Below, one piece after another: positions 10,801-16,193 of a DNA stretch of 16,193 nucleotides (the stretch's first letter is position 1; each line of letters begins with the position of its first letter). The stretch lies in contig NW_027018545.1 in NCBI RefSeq assembly GCF_032854445.1, positions 1 to 16,193 on the forward strand. The letters run 5' to 3'. The notes beneath the pieces were generated by a model. The model was not told the origin of the DNA. It saw only the letters and a program-made list of their open reading frames with translations, and made no database searches. This DNA is from Liolophura sinensis. Its lineage: Eukaryota > Mollusca > Polyplacophora > Chitonida > Chitonidae. The position numbers were made by a program, and so were the translations under genes.

Positions 10801-13800
10801 ATGTACTGTCTAATTAGACGCACAGCATAGAGTGTAAAACCAGAGCATCAATGAGGGTGTGATAGCTGGTAAATGGTCACACCTAACCTGTGAAATACGG
10901 CCTCTTGTCAATTTACCTCAGTCAGGGATTTATTTTAACTGTTCATGTAAATACATAAATAGTAGCAATTTACAAGTCCCCTAGCACCATGGCTTAGCAG
11001 AATTAGGTAAAGAAAATGCAGTGATGTTAATTGCAATTTATTAGACTTCACTGGTCTAGAATTACTCAAAAACAAGTGCTGTCATCACAAGTACCACTTT
11101 TGAAATCTTTGGAATGATTTTTTTTTCTGAAAGCAAGGTCAGCAATGTCAACGAATCTAAGAAGGCTCAGCAAACATGGTTTACATGTGTCAACCAGTCA
11201 GCAATGACCATGGGGTGGACAAAACGGACTGGACCCACTACATATTGAGAGATCCAACTGTAATAAGCATTCACTATTTACAAATCCCCAGCCTATGTTC
11301 AAAGGACAATAACTGTACCGCGACCAAAATAGCATGTGTACATCCTCACAAGGTCTCTGTCCAGTCTACAAGCCTTCGTGAAAATCCAATCATACCTGTC
11401 GAGGGAGATTATTGACAAGGAATAACAATTTACAAGCCCCGTTCTATGATTAAAGGGTACGTAGCTCTGATATTTACTGATGTGGGACAACTCATATAGC
11501 ACATGTAATTTCTCACATGACAAGGTAATGAAAACTAACAGACGGACAGACAGACAGACTTTAAATCAGTTTGACAATACATCTCTTCATTCGAGATATT
11601 CAATATTGGACACTAACAATGGTAATAAAAGATATCATTTGTAAGGTCAAAAGGATAGACTCCCACCTATGGAATGCGTTCCTGATAAACTCCTGTCACC
11701 ATAAACAATATCCTGTTTGGAATCCCATGAACGTCCCATGAACAGGATGTGGCTGAGTTGATGCAGATTTTAAACAACGCAGCTGGGACATGGTAAACAA
11801 TGACATATAAGATAAAGCACTTTGCTGTTTTTTATTTAATGACCATTTGTTACACGTTTGCCCTCTAGTCGTGTTTTCTATGCCACGTGATTTTATTTCG
11901 CTTGGTGGTGTTGTCGTTCCACAGATGTAAATGGGTGGTTAAATTAAATTGGAACCGTATACTCATATAAAGCGTCTGGAAACACCGAAAATCCTGCATT
12001 TGAATGACTGAACTTAAATTTAGCCGGTACCACTGCTCAGGGTTGCCATTTTGGCATACCAGGGAGGCACCCTTCGGCACAAACCGAAATGGTCACCATA
12101 TAATTTGCACAATATCCATATGATCTATGATGCAGCGTTTCCAAACAGGTGGAAATAACTTAATTGTAATACAGACACCTTGGCCTGGGCTATTGTCGTT
12201 TGCACACTTCTTGGGACAAATTCTATTTGTTTCATGTGTTGTGATTAGTCAGTTCTTTTCCCGCAAAGCTGTCAATTTACCACAAAATTATAGTACTAAG
12301 ATAGTAGTTGTAGCCTGGTGGAAAGAAAATGGGAATATACATTTTCGGCAACACATTGCTTTGTGGTGTAACATTTCTAGAAGTACCGAACCTTAAGCCC
12401 TCTAAAACTGTATACAGTTATCTCATACTTATCAGTAGTAATGTGCATCCTCATAGAACTTATGTGAGCTCTCGCGATTGAGCTGCATTAAAATGTATTA
12501 GTTCATACGTGTTAATCATCACGACTGGATGTTATGGCCTTGAGTATACTTTTTGTGAGGTCCATTACATTATTCATCACGATATGGCTGAAATTCTACC
12601 GGTGTAGCATAATTCATTTATTCTATTGTAATTTTTGTTTGTTTATTAAAAACACAGTTTTATTGTACGCAAATATCTGTAATATATGATGTGTATCTCC
12701 AGTTCACCACTATATGTGTGTTTAGCATTGAAATATGTAAAATGGCTGTCCTAATGTGAATAAATCTATGCGTCGAAAACAGGCGTTTCAGGTCATTAAT
12801 CTCAAGGCCAATGCCCAAAACGACGTGCAATAAAAAATCGCCAAAGAACTAAAAAAGTATTTTGTAGCGAAATTTGCGAAATAAATTTAGCATGGGTAAG
12901 TTTTGGTTTGATTGAAGAACTAAGAAACTATATGAAGTTGCAAATTAGGACGGAATTATGCAAAAATAAGTTTCAGTGATGTAAGGAAAGATGCGAGGTA
13001 TTCTACGCAAACCGAATGAAATCAGCATTCAAATCGTTGTTCATCCATATGCATCTCAGTTTCAGCTTTGACTGATACTGTTCAGATATCCAACATGGCC
13101 ATCTACTCACAAGGAGACCGTTTTGGTATTGTAGAAATGCATGTCGGATTAGATGTACTATTTGGAGGGTATTTTAAACCCTACGGTGGACATATATCTT
13201 TCGGTCCTGGGAAAGATCATTCTTGTTTTGTTTTATAGTTTCTTCGTATAGTCATATTCATACGAGAAACAAAAGGGGGCGCAATCTGTACCCACCATTA
13301 TACATGTACACTGTTGATGGATGGTTTCCATGTAAATAGATCTTAAACAGATGTTATTAATGAGAAACTCAAACAACTCCATGAACAACGGAACATCGTA
13401 TGAATGCTAACGCTTGTATGTTGTGAAACTGAAGAACTTTTGTTGCCTTTGACGTTAATATGGCGGCGACCAGTTTTATCAAACACTATAACAAAGTCAG
13501 TGACGCAATTCTATAAATTATTGTGGGAAATAGTGGTATAGGGAGTAGAGAAATCCCAAGTGGAGATATCCTTATACTGTACTTGTATGTGAGCGTCCAG
13601 TTCTTCAATGAGACGTTGGTGTTTTAAGAATCCACATAATGTTGACACCAGACTTATTTGCGATTGCAAAACAGTGCTTTTCCCTAAATGACTGTATTTT
13701 GGTAGAACAGCTTCTATGGATTTATGGATTTTTGGAATCCTGTAACGTTATAGTAAAATGGTGTGACAAGAAGGTATGGATAAACTCCCGTGTTAGAGAA

Positions 13801-15833
13801 ACCACTGATATTCCTCCAGAGTATAGATCGTTATAGAATACGTTTGGCAATGTGCCAAAAGTGATGTGTGTATGTCTAGTATTAAGATGCATTTTACACG
13901 CTCTTAATGGTTATGATGCTGGGAGGCTCACTTGTGCGAGGGTCTGTGCCACCATGTCATATGACATCTCTTCCCGCGAGAGGAATTGAACGTTACCAGG
14001 CTAGACATTTATTAAAAACACAGTTAATCACTACTGAATTTAAAATCTGTTTCAGACAAATTTTGGAATGGCAGAGTGTCGTCAAGGGAGTCTGATCTTC
14101 CATCTTCTGCAAAAATCAGATCAATAGCACTGTCCTGAGAGCAGTTAGTCCTTGCCCCTGTAGACCCAGCCTTTCCATTTAACCATACAGATCCTACTGC
14201 CCTGTCACCCAACACTGCTTATCAGTCCCGGGTGAGGGAGTCGATGAAGGCACAAGTATGACGTTCTACTTCGCAATTACTCTGCTCCAGATGCTCAACT
14301 GAATATTTCAGTTCTTTCCTTTCCTCTGCCTCTACAATGTAATTAAAGCCGTACAACATAGAGACTAAAACTAGAGCAGCGAAGACAGTGTGATGGCTGG
14401 CAACGTCGCTAATATATCAAAATCCTTTACATCCCATTGCATTATAGCTCTTGCCAGGTTCTAATGACGTGTTTACAGCACGTCACCACCAATGACTCTA
14501 ATGTCAACAATACCTCAGAGAACCGTAAACGCTTTGTAAATAACATACCCCAGTCATCCAGGCAGTGGAAAACTGACAAGAAGCCGTCTTTCACCCGGTA
14601 ACGTATGACAATTTGGCAGTTATCAGACTGTCGACGTTGCTCTAGTTTCACTTTCTATGCTGTAAGTCTTAATTATATTCGATATATTCACCACCATATA
14701 CAAATCCGTGCTACGTCTAACCTCATGAACAGTGGTAAAACAGTGAAATGTGTAAAGGACTTCGTTTCGTTTAATCAGTCAAATATGATTAAAAATACAT
14801 TTTGATGAATACCTCGATGATGTCTTTAACTGAGTCGTGGAACAATTTGAATATATTTCTAAGGTAACTAATCATCTTTCACGTCATTTTGCCTAAGAAA
14901 CTTTAATGTGATTAAAAAAGTGCTCGGAACTCGTCTCTTCCATTGGTTTTACATTGGTTCCACTTTTATACTTTTTGTGTAGAGACGACCTGAAGACCCT
15001 AACTATGAGGGGGAAGGGATTCGGCCGGATAGACGTTTGCAGTAAAATTTTCAATACATACAGGTATCTGTTCATCAGATATAAAAAAGGTCATTAACTC
15101 ATTTAAAAGTCAACTAATGTGGTATATGTACATAAGGTTATATTGCGTATAATCGGTCACATTTTTGTTGAGTCGAACATACTAGTGTGTCTCGTTTAGG
15201 CTACAGCTCTGTGGAAAAAATTGGCATATGCCAATTACAGATTTGTGCACTCAATTTACCTCAGCTGGGAAAACATATTCGTCTCTAATTGAGGACGGCA
15301 GATTCAATCCAGCTATAAAGAGCTGGAGGCAAAAGCTAATTAGTCAATCCATCCGGAATTTGCTTAGTTGAGATAAACATATATCCATGTCAGTATTCAT
15401 AAACGTTTGCTATAATGTACAAAAGCCGTTCCGTTATTTTGTCACCAAGACAAGCAATAAAACAATGGAGGTTATTTTTAAAGCTATGTTGAGTGAAAAT
15501 TTAAGGCTCAAGCACTGACTTAGTGGAATCGGCCCCAGGAGCTGTTTAAAAATGTGGTTGTGATCTTCTACTTTGATCACAACAAATATGTACAAACGAA
15601 CTATTACATGTTTGCCCATGAATGCTTATACATATTGTCCACATTTATGGTACGTATGGACATAGTGTCCAGAAACTAGCACACTGCTTCATGAGTTTGT
15701 CTAATTTCACGTAACCCGGGACTAGGGCCTGTATATTCATTGTGTTGATTAGGGTCGGCACATTGAAAAGATGAACAGTTGCAACTAAAGCGCAACTAAG
15801 ATACATATTGCATTATCGACAACTTATATATTA

Positions 15834-15921
<88 letters not shown>

Positions 15922-16148
15922 AATTTGCAAAAACAAATCGCCTGGTTTGAATGAAGAATCACCACTTACCATGAAGTTTAATAAGTCCTCTAATACTTTC
16001 CGCACATTGTCGACAAACATTCTGTGGGCCAATAGAAAACCATTTTCTCCACTTTGAGTTTCTGTTTTGACACTTCTTCAACATAATGTACTGTCAGTAG
16101 TCCAGATTCTGTTCCTTCCTCCCGGGTTACATTTTCGTTTATCGGTAT
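4664..16148 (-). CDS. Ceramide-kinase-like lipid kinase, multi-exon gene (5' end outside window)
   Basis: This entry describes the whole gene; exons follow separately. Ceramide kinases phosphorylate ceramide to ceramide-1-phosphate using ATP, at membranes of the Golgi and cell periphery, and combine an N-terminal PH domain with a DAGK-type catalytic fold. Nine exons (10187 down to 4664) join with consistent phases (1,1,2,1,1,1,2,1,0 at their starts) and GT-AG borders to give about 356 residues. Motifs in order are SRPKKLLVFINP, KVAPLFSL, VCVGGDGTLSEI, GVIPTGSGDT, TATIHIILG, SVHN, LIGYGLYG, VKNCSR and NCDGDL. These follow the CERK order closely. A PH-domain exon lies 5.8 kb upstream (about 16148-15970) but needs a frameshift to join. 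The CXXXCXXC motif and a key Asp of CERK are absent, so catalytic activity on ceramide is uncertain. I am sure of the family, less sure of CERK versus CERKL, so no symbol is assigned. Confidence 0.9.
4829..5137 (-). other. Kinase intron, 309 bp
   Basis: Donor gtgagt at 5137 and acceptor tctacag at 4829. I see nothing else in it. Confidence 0.8.
5138..5325 (-). CDS. Kinase exon 8 of 9 visible core exons
   Basis: The acceptor is tttttcgtag and the donor is ATTC|gtgagt; the exon starts in phase 1 (AG completes GAG, Glu). Its 62 full codons read WSNQYEGPLLGV, then GNSMRPYMGNGLAQVTLVKNCSR, then ISHLSHLIKLMDRSPGF. This aligns with CERK from WQVVCGKFLAIN through the APxxHLxDGxxDLILIRKCSR stretch, with Trp, the NG/DG turn and the K-x-C-S-R motif in the same order. 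An upstream copy of the same acceptor lies 51 bp away (exon start 5376) and would add 17 in-frame residues; the shorter form aligns better with the family. Confidence 0.9.
5313..5386 (-). repeat. Direct repeat duplicating a splice acceptor, 51-bp offset
   Basis: The 23 bases at 5313-5335 (tggttagaccactctacgaa then aaa) recur exactly at 5364-5386. Each copy carries a T-rich tract, a gtag acceptor and the first 14 or so bases of the kinase exon on the minus strand. The spacing of 51 bp is a multiple of three, and the frame between the copies is open. Confidence 0.9.
5326..5605 (-). other. Kinase intron, 280 bp (229 bp with the alternative acceptor)
   Basis: Donor gtaagt at 5605 and acceptor cgtag at 5326, with a second identical acceptor context at 5377. 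Confidence 0.75.
5606..5658 (-). CDS. Kinase exon 7 (short linker exon, 53 bp)
   Basis: The acceptor is aatttcacag and the donor is GTGGG|gtaagt. The first base completes a Ser codon begun in the previous exon. The exon reads HGNRDPEKTRIQPDTKW, and its last base joins the next exon to give E-W. The reading frame was chosen because it is the only one in phase with both neighbours; another frame has an immediate stop. It corresponds to the variable, charged linker before the conserved WQ in CERK. It contains no cysteine. Confidence 0.8.
5659..5981 (-). other. Kinase intron, 323 bp
   Basis: Donor gtaaat at 5981 and acceptor ttcacag at 5659. A plus-strand open frame (5713-6060) overlaps it and the next exon but is an antisense shadow without recognisable motifs. 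Confidence 0.75.
5982..6081 (-). CDS. Kinase exon 6 (100 bp)
   Basis: The acceptor is cttttaaattgcag and the donor is ACATC|gtaaat. It joins the previous exon in phase 1 and leaves phase 2, exactly what exon 7 needs. It reads VIPMIELLNVRSFDVKVQML and then KPVIEKESQEGNT. The SFDVKVQML part aligns with the CERK strand YEGTVSFLP that follows the SG junction. The stretch where vertebrate CERK has its CXXXCXXC motif is represented only by charged residues without cysteine. Confidence 0.82.
6082..6740 (-). other. Kinase intron, 659 bp, with a SINE copy
   Basis: Donor gtaaac at 6740 and acceptor attgcag at 6082. The 5' part holds a SINE-like element in the opposite orientation to the gene (6579-6716). 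The rest shows nothing recognisable. Confidence 0.8.
6579..6716 (+). repeat. SINE-like copy (body and 3' tail)
   Basis: The plus strand reads ctgcggatgatcgtaggttt, then tttcctctcaccataatgct, then gagtacggggaaaaacatc and an AAAT/AAAC tail. The same order appears at 8984-8833 on the minus strand and, for the 3' part, at 10225-10315. It lies antisense inside a kinase intron. The two minus-strand open frames over it are translations of this repeat. Confidence 0.8.
6741..6890 (-). CDS. Kinase exon 5 (GYGLYG substrate-side segment)
   Basis: The acceptor is gttttaccag and the donor is ACTCAG|gtaaac. It reads RTRGIDFGSVHNRHKLLSY, then TCLLIGYGLYGRLIEA and IEIRRWLPGRIRYS. This is the most diagnostic match to CERK: SVHHNSTLLRYSVSLLGYGF followed by YGDIIKDSEKKRWLGLARYD, with the same spacing. 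CERK has Asp after YG and Asp again four residues on; here these are Arg and Ala. CERKL also has Arg and lacks the second Asp, as far as I recall. The longer open frame upstream of 6890 is intronic. Confidence 0.95.
6891..8361 (-). other. Kinase intron, 1471 bp
   Basis: Donor gtaagg at 8361 and acceptor ttttaccag at 6891. I found no further exon; phases of the flanking exons join directly (G|GT, Gly). An open frame at 7466-7245 has no motif. Confidence 0.75.
8362..8436 (-). CDS. Kinase exon 4 (GSGDT segment, 75 bp)
   Basis: The acceptor is atgcacacag and the donor is ATTAG|gtaagg. It reads (G)SGDTIVRFMNETRSVTTAT and then IHIIL(G). This aligns along its whole length with the CERK segment GSTDCVCYSTVGTSDAETSA then LHIVVG. 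The nucleotide-side GST(D/N) tetrapeptide is GSGD here, closer to the GSGN of sphingosine kinases. Confidence 0.92.
8833..8984 (-). repeat. SINE-like copy (body and 3' tail)
   Basis: Read on the minus strand it runs aaggtctaccaggaacctgc, ggatggtcatgggtttcccc, tgcccggtttcctcccatga, then taatactggtcggcgtcgaa and gagtacggcataaaacacca. This is the least diverged body-plus-tail copy in the window and links the head copy at 795-958 to the tail copies at 6579-6716 and 10225-10315. The AAAT tail itself is nearly lost (attatataag). Confidence 0.85.
9146..9212 (+). repeat. Dispersed repeat, copy 1
   Basis: The block gggctgtatattcatcgtct, with tgaacagttgcaa and caaagc further on, recurs with mismatches at 15725-15791 in the same orientation. 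The family is unknown to me. Both copies lie in kinase introns. Confidence 0.7.
9379..9524 (-). CDS. Kinase exon 3 (GGDGT nucleotide-binding loop)
   Basis: The acceptor is tttttttaaag and the donor is CACAG|gtacta. The first base completes a Gly codon. It reads IVCVGGDGTLSEIANGYLQR, then CYRDGHIDWDNPETVLP and RPRLPIGVIPT(G). GGDG is the glycine-rich phosphate-binding loop of DAGK/sphingosine/ceramide kinases. The match to CERK (GIVCVGGDGMFSEVLHGL ... IGIIPAG) is clear, including the insert before the IGxIPxG strand. Thr after GGDG is usual for the wider superfamily, whereas vertebrate CERK has Met. Confidence 0.95.
9525..9740 (-). other. Kinase intron, 216 bp
   Basis: Donor gtaagg at 9740 and acceptor tttaaag at 9525, preceded on the minus strand by a T-rich tract. 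Confidence 0.8.
9741..9804 (-). CDS. Kinase exon 2 (64 bp)
   Basis: The acceptor is ttaacttacag and the donor is GATGG|gtaagg. It reads (V)TQTENHSKDVLRETDLSDYD(G), matching CERK VTEHANQAKETLYEINIDKY then DG. The two trailing G bases plus the A of the next exon make the Gly before IVCVGGDG, so the junction is in frame. Confidence 0.92.
9805..10058 (-). other. Kinase intron, 254 bp
   Basis: Donor gtaagt at 10058 and acceptor cttacag at 9805. I see no other feature. Confidence 0.8.
10059..10187 (-). CDS. Kinase exon 1 of the core (N-terminal catalytic lobe)
   Basis: The acceptor is cattttgcag and the donor is AATCG|gtaagt. It starts in phase 1 (AA completes a codon) and reads LSRPKKLLVFINPQSGSKTG, then EKIYRRKVAPLFSLCEIQTK and VI. 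CERK has SRPKHLLVFINPFGGKGQGK then RIYERKVAPLFTLASITTD, nearly collinear. This is the first strand and turn of the DAGK catalytic domain. The alternative phase-0 reading hits a stop at once (AAC TAA), so an upstream exon must end with one spare base. Confidence 0.95.
10225..10315 (+). repeat. SINE-like copy (3' half)
   Basis: The plus strand reads tgccctgtttcccaccatta, taatgctggccaccgtagca and gagtacggcgtaaaacacca, then an atcaaataaataaatc tail. It matches the 3' half of the copies at 6579-6716 (same strand) and 8833-8984 (opposite strand). It sits about 40 bp upstream, in gene direction, of a kinase exon acceptor. Confidence 0.85.
10806..10875 (-). repeat. Three-copy dispersed repeat, copy 1
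   Basis: The minus strand reads ccagctatcacaccctcatt then gatgctctggttttacactc and tatgctgtgcg. It aligns with the minus-strand copy at 14341-14407 and the plus-strand copy at 14612-14686. Confidence 0.6.
11277..11368 (+). repeat. Diverged tandem repeat, copy 1
   Basis: The order atttacaaatcccc, ctatgttcaaagg, atagcatgtgtac, then ctcacaaggt is repeated about 150 bp on at 11428-11526. Its ttcaaaggacaataact core resembles a motif I associate with common molluscan repeats. The plus-strand open frame 11176-11415 crosses it and is not supported as a gene. Confidence 0.5.
11428..11526 (+). repeat. Diverged tandem repeat, copy 2
   Basis: It reads atttacaagcccc, ctatgattaaagggtacg, atagcacatgtaat, then ctcacatgacaaggt, in the same order as copy 1 but with many changes. 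A short (GACA)n tract follows at about 11540-11560. Confidence 0.5.
14024..14416 (-). pseudogene. Decayed coding-like stretch with a predicted membrane segment
   Basis: On the minus strand one frame is open for 64 codons from 14416, hits TGA and TAA back to back (14224-14219), and is then open for 64 more codons to TAA at 14026. The first part has a 20-residue hydrophobic segment (TVFAALVLVSMLYGFNYIV) followed by a charged, helix-like stretch (EAEERKELKYSVEHLEQ) and ends FIDSLTRD. The second part reads VGSVWLNGKAGSTGART and SDSLDDTLPFQNLSETDF. It looks like a type II membrane anchor with a stalk, or a piece of one, but I do not recognise the family. The membrane-segment portion is also the repeat at 14341-14407. 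It may be a gene relic carried by a repeat, or chance. Confidence 0.3.
14341..14407 (-). repeat. Three-copy dispersed repeat, copy 2
   Basis: The minus strand reads ccagccatcacactgtcttc then gctgctctagttttagtctc and tatgttgtacggctttaatt. The plus-strand copy at 14612-14686 shares actgtc, tgctctagttt, tctatg.tgta and cttaatta in order. The two copies point away from each other with about 200 bp between. Confidence 0.65.
14612..14686 (+). repeat. Three-copy dispersed repeat, copy 3
   Basis: The plus strand reads ggcagttatcagactgtcga then cgttgctctagtttcacttt and ctatgctgtaagtcttaatt. It is the inverted partner of the copy at 14341-14407. Its homologous frame stops at TAA just after the SML-like codons. 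Confidence 0.65.
15725..15791 (+). repeat. Dispersed repeat, copy 2
   Basis: It reads gggcctgtatattcattgtg, ggcacattg, then atgaacagttgcaactaaag. It aligns with 9146-9212 in the same orientation. Confidence 0.7.
15836..15916. repeat. (AT)n microsatellite, about 40 units
   Basis: An uninterrupted alternating AT tract of 81 bases. It is self-complementary and could form a hairpin or cruciform. It lies in the large kinase intron, about 50 bp from the PH-exon donor. The minus-strand open frame across it (an IY repeat) is not a gene. Confidence 0.95.
15970..16148 (-). CDS. PH-domain exon of the kinase, apparently frameshifted
   Basis: The minus strand reads INENVTREEGTESGLL, then TVHYVEEVSKQKLKVEKMV and FYWPTE. 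This aligns without gaps to the CERK PH-domain strands TVHCVKRARRHRWKWAQVTF then WCPEE. The reading frame then must shift: another frame continues VCRQCAESIRGLIKLH up to the donor CATG|gtaagt at 15969. That frame leaves one spare base, as the next exon (LSRPKK) requires, and resembles CERK LCHLWLQTLREMLEK. As written, the first frame ends at TAG. Loss of two bases near 16020 would explain it. The conserved PH-helix Trp would be Cys. The 5' border at 16148 (tgtag acceptor) is weak; sequence beyond it was not resolved. Confidence 0.6.
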
Positions 16149-16193
16149 CTACATTGACGGACGTTGCCAAGACGCGCTGGATAGAGACTGACT
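16149..16193. other. Window edge, unresolved
   Basis: Probably intron or more of the PH-domain exon of the minus-strand kinase. It is too short to judge. Confidence 0.3.

Larger units (their letters stand above)
10188..15969 (-). other. Large kinase intron, 5782 bp, repeat-rich
   Basis: Donor gtaagt at 15969 and acceptor ttttgcag at 10188. I searched it for a further PH-domain exon and found none that fits. It holds a SINE tail, several dispersed repeats, a decayed coding-like stretch (14416-14024) and an (AT)n tract. The stretches 11561-13900 and 14690-15720 show nothing recognisable to me. Confidence 0.65.

Noticed and set aside
15970-16021. Reading the PH-exon end as HRMFVDNVRKVLEDLLNFM, an amphipathic helix resembling the CERK PH helix
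   Set aside because: This frame ends in phase 0, and the next exon in phase 0 begins AAC TAA, a stop. It would also leave the loop before the helix about four residues too short.
15796-16032. 78-codon minus-strand ORF with an IY repeat
   Set aside because: It is a translation of the (AT)n microsatellite plus part of the PH exon in the wrong frame.
1-16193. A prokaryotic-type defence system, CRISPR array or transposase
   Set aside because: The window is spliced eukaryotic DNA. There are no regularly spaced repeats with unique spacers, no operon-like ORFs and no transposase or reverse-transcriptase motifs.

Overview
This window is eukaryotic nuclear DNA: AT-rich, mostly non-coding, with short exons bounded by GT-AG splice sites, microsatellites and decayed interspersed repeats. 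It has no operons, Shine-Dalgarno sites or long bacterial ORFs. Several copies of a tRNA-derived SINE-like repeat end in a 'gagtacggcgtaaaacaccaatcaaataaat' type 3' tail (written here in consensus form), a repeat I associate with molluscs. A marine mollusc (bivalve or gastropod) is therefore the likely source; no database was searched.

The one gene I can support is on the minus strand. It encodes a ceramide-kinase-family lipid kinase (CERK/CERKL-like; PH domain followed by a DAGK/sphingosine-kinase catalytic fold). Nine consecutive exons, read from high to low coordinates, are 10187-10059, 9804-9741, 9524-9379, 8436-8362, 6890-6741, 6081-5982, 5658-5606, 5325-5138 and 4828-4664 (stop TGA at 4666-4664). 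All have GT-AG borders, and every junction keeps phase. Joined, they give about 356 residues: the N-terminal lobe of the kinase (SRPKKLLVFINP), the nucleotide-binding GGDGT loop, the substrate-side GYGLYG segment and the C-terminal CDGD motif. A PH-domain exon lies far upstream at about 16148-15970 and carries an apparent frameshift. Any more N-terminal exons fall outside the window.

Layout: 1-4663 is intergenic or 3'-flanking DNA with a truncated SINE (795-958), an AAAT tract (about 1824-1848) and a 19-base C run. 4664-10187 is the kinase catalytic core, with SINE copies in two of its introns. 10188-15969 is a 5.8-kb intron filled with repeats: a SINE tail, a three-copy repeat whose copies near 14.4 and 14.65 kb are head to head, a diverged tandem pair near 11.3-11.5 kb, and a long (AT)n tract. 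15970-16148 is the PH exon.

The most interesting points are in the kinase. It lacks the CXXXCXXC cysteine motif of vertebrate CERK. It has Arg where CERK has Asp in the GYGxYG-D segment, which resembles the non-ceramide-phosphorylating paralogue CERKL. A 51-bp-spaced duplication of one splice acceptor would allow an in-frame 17-residue alternative insertion. The PH exon appears to have lost two bases. I found no prokaryotic-style defence system, CRISPR array or mobile-element transposase. Comparisons with human CERK and CERKL are from recalled family knowledge, not from an alignment run here.
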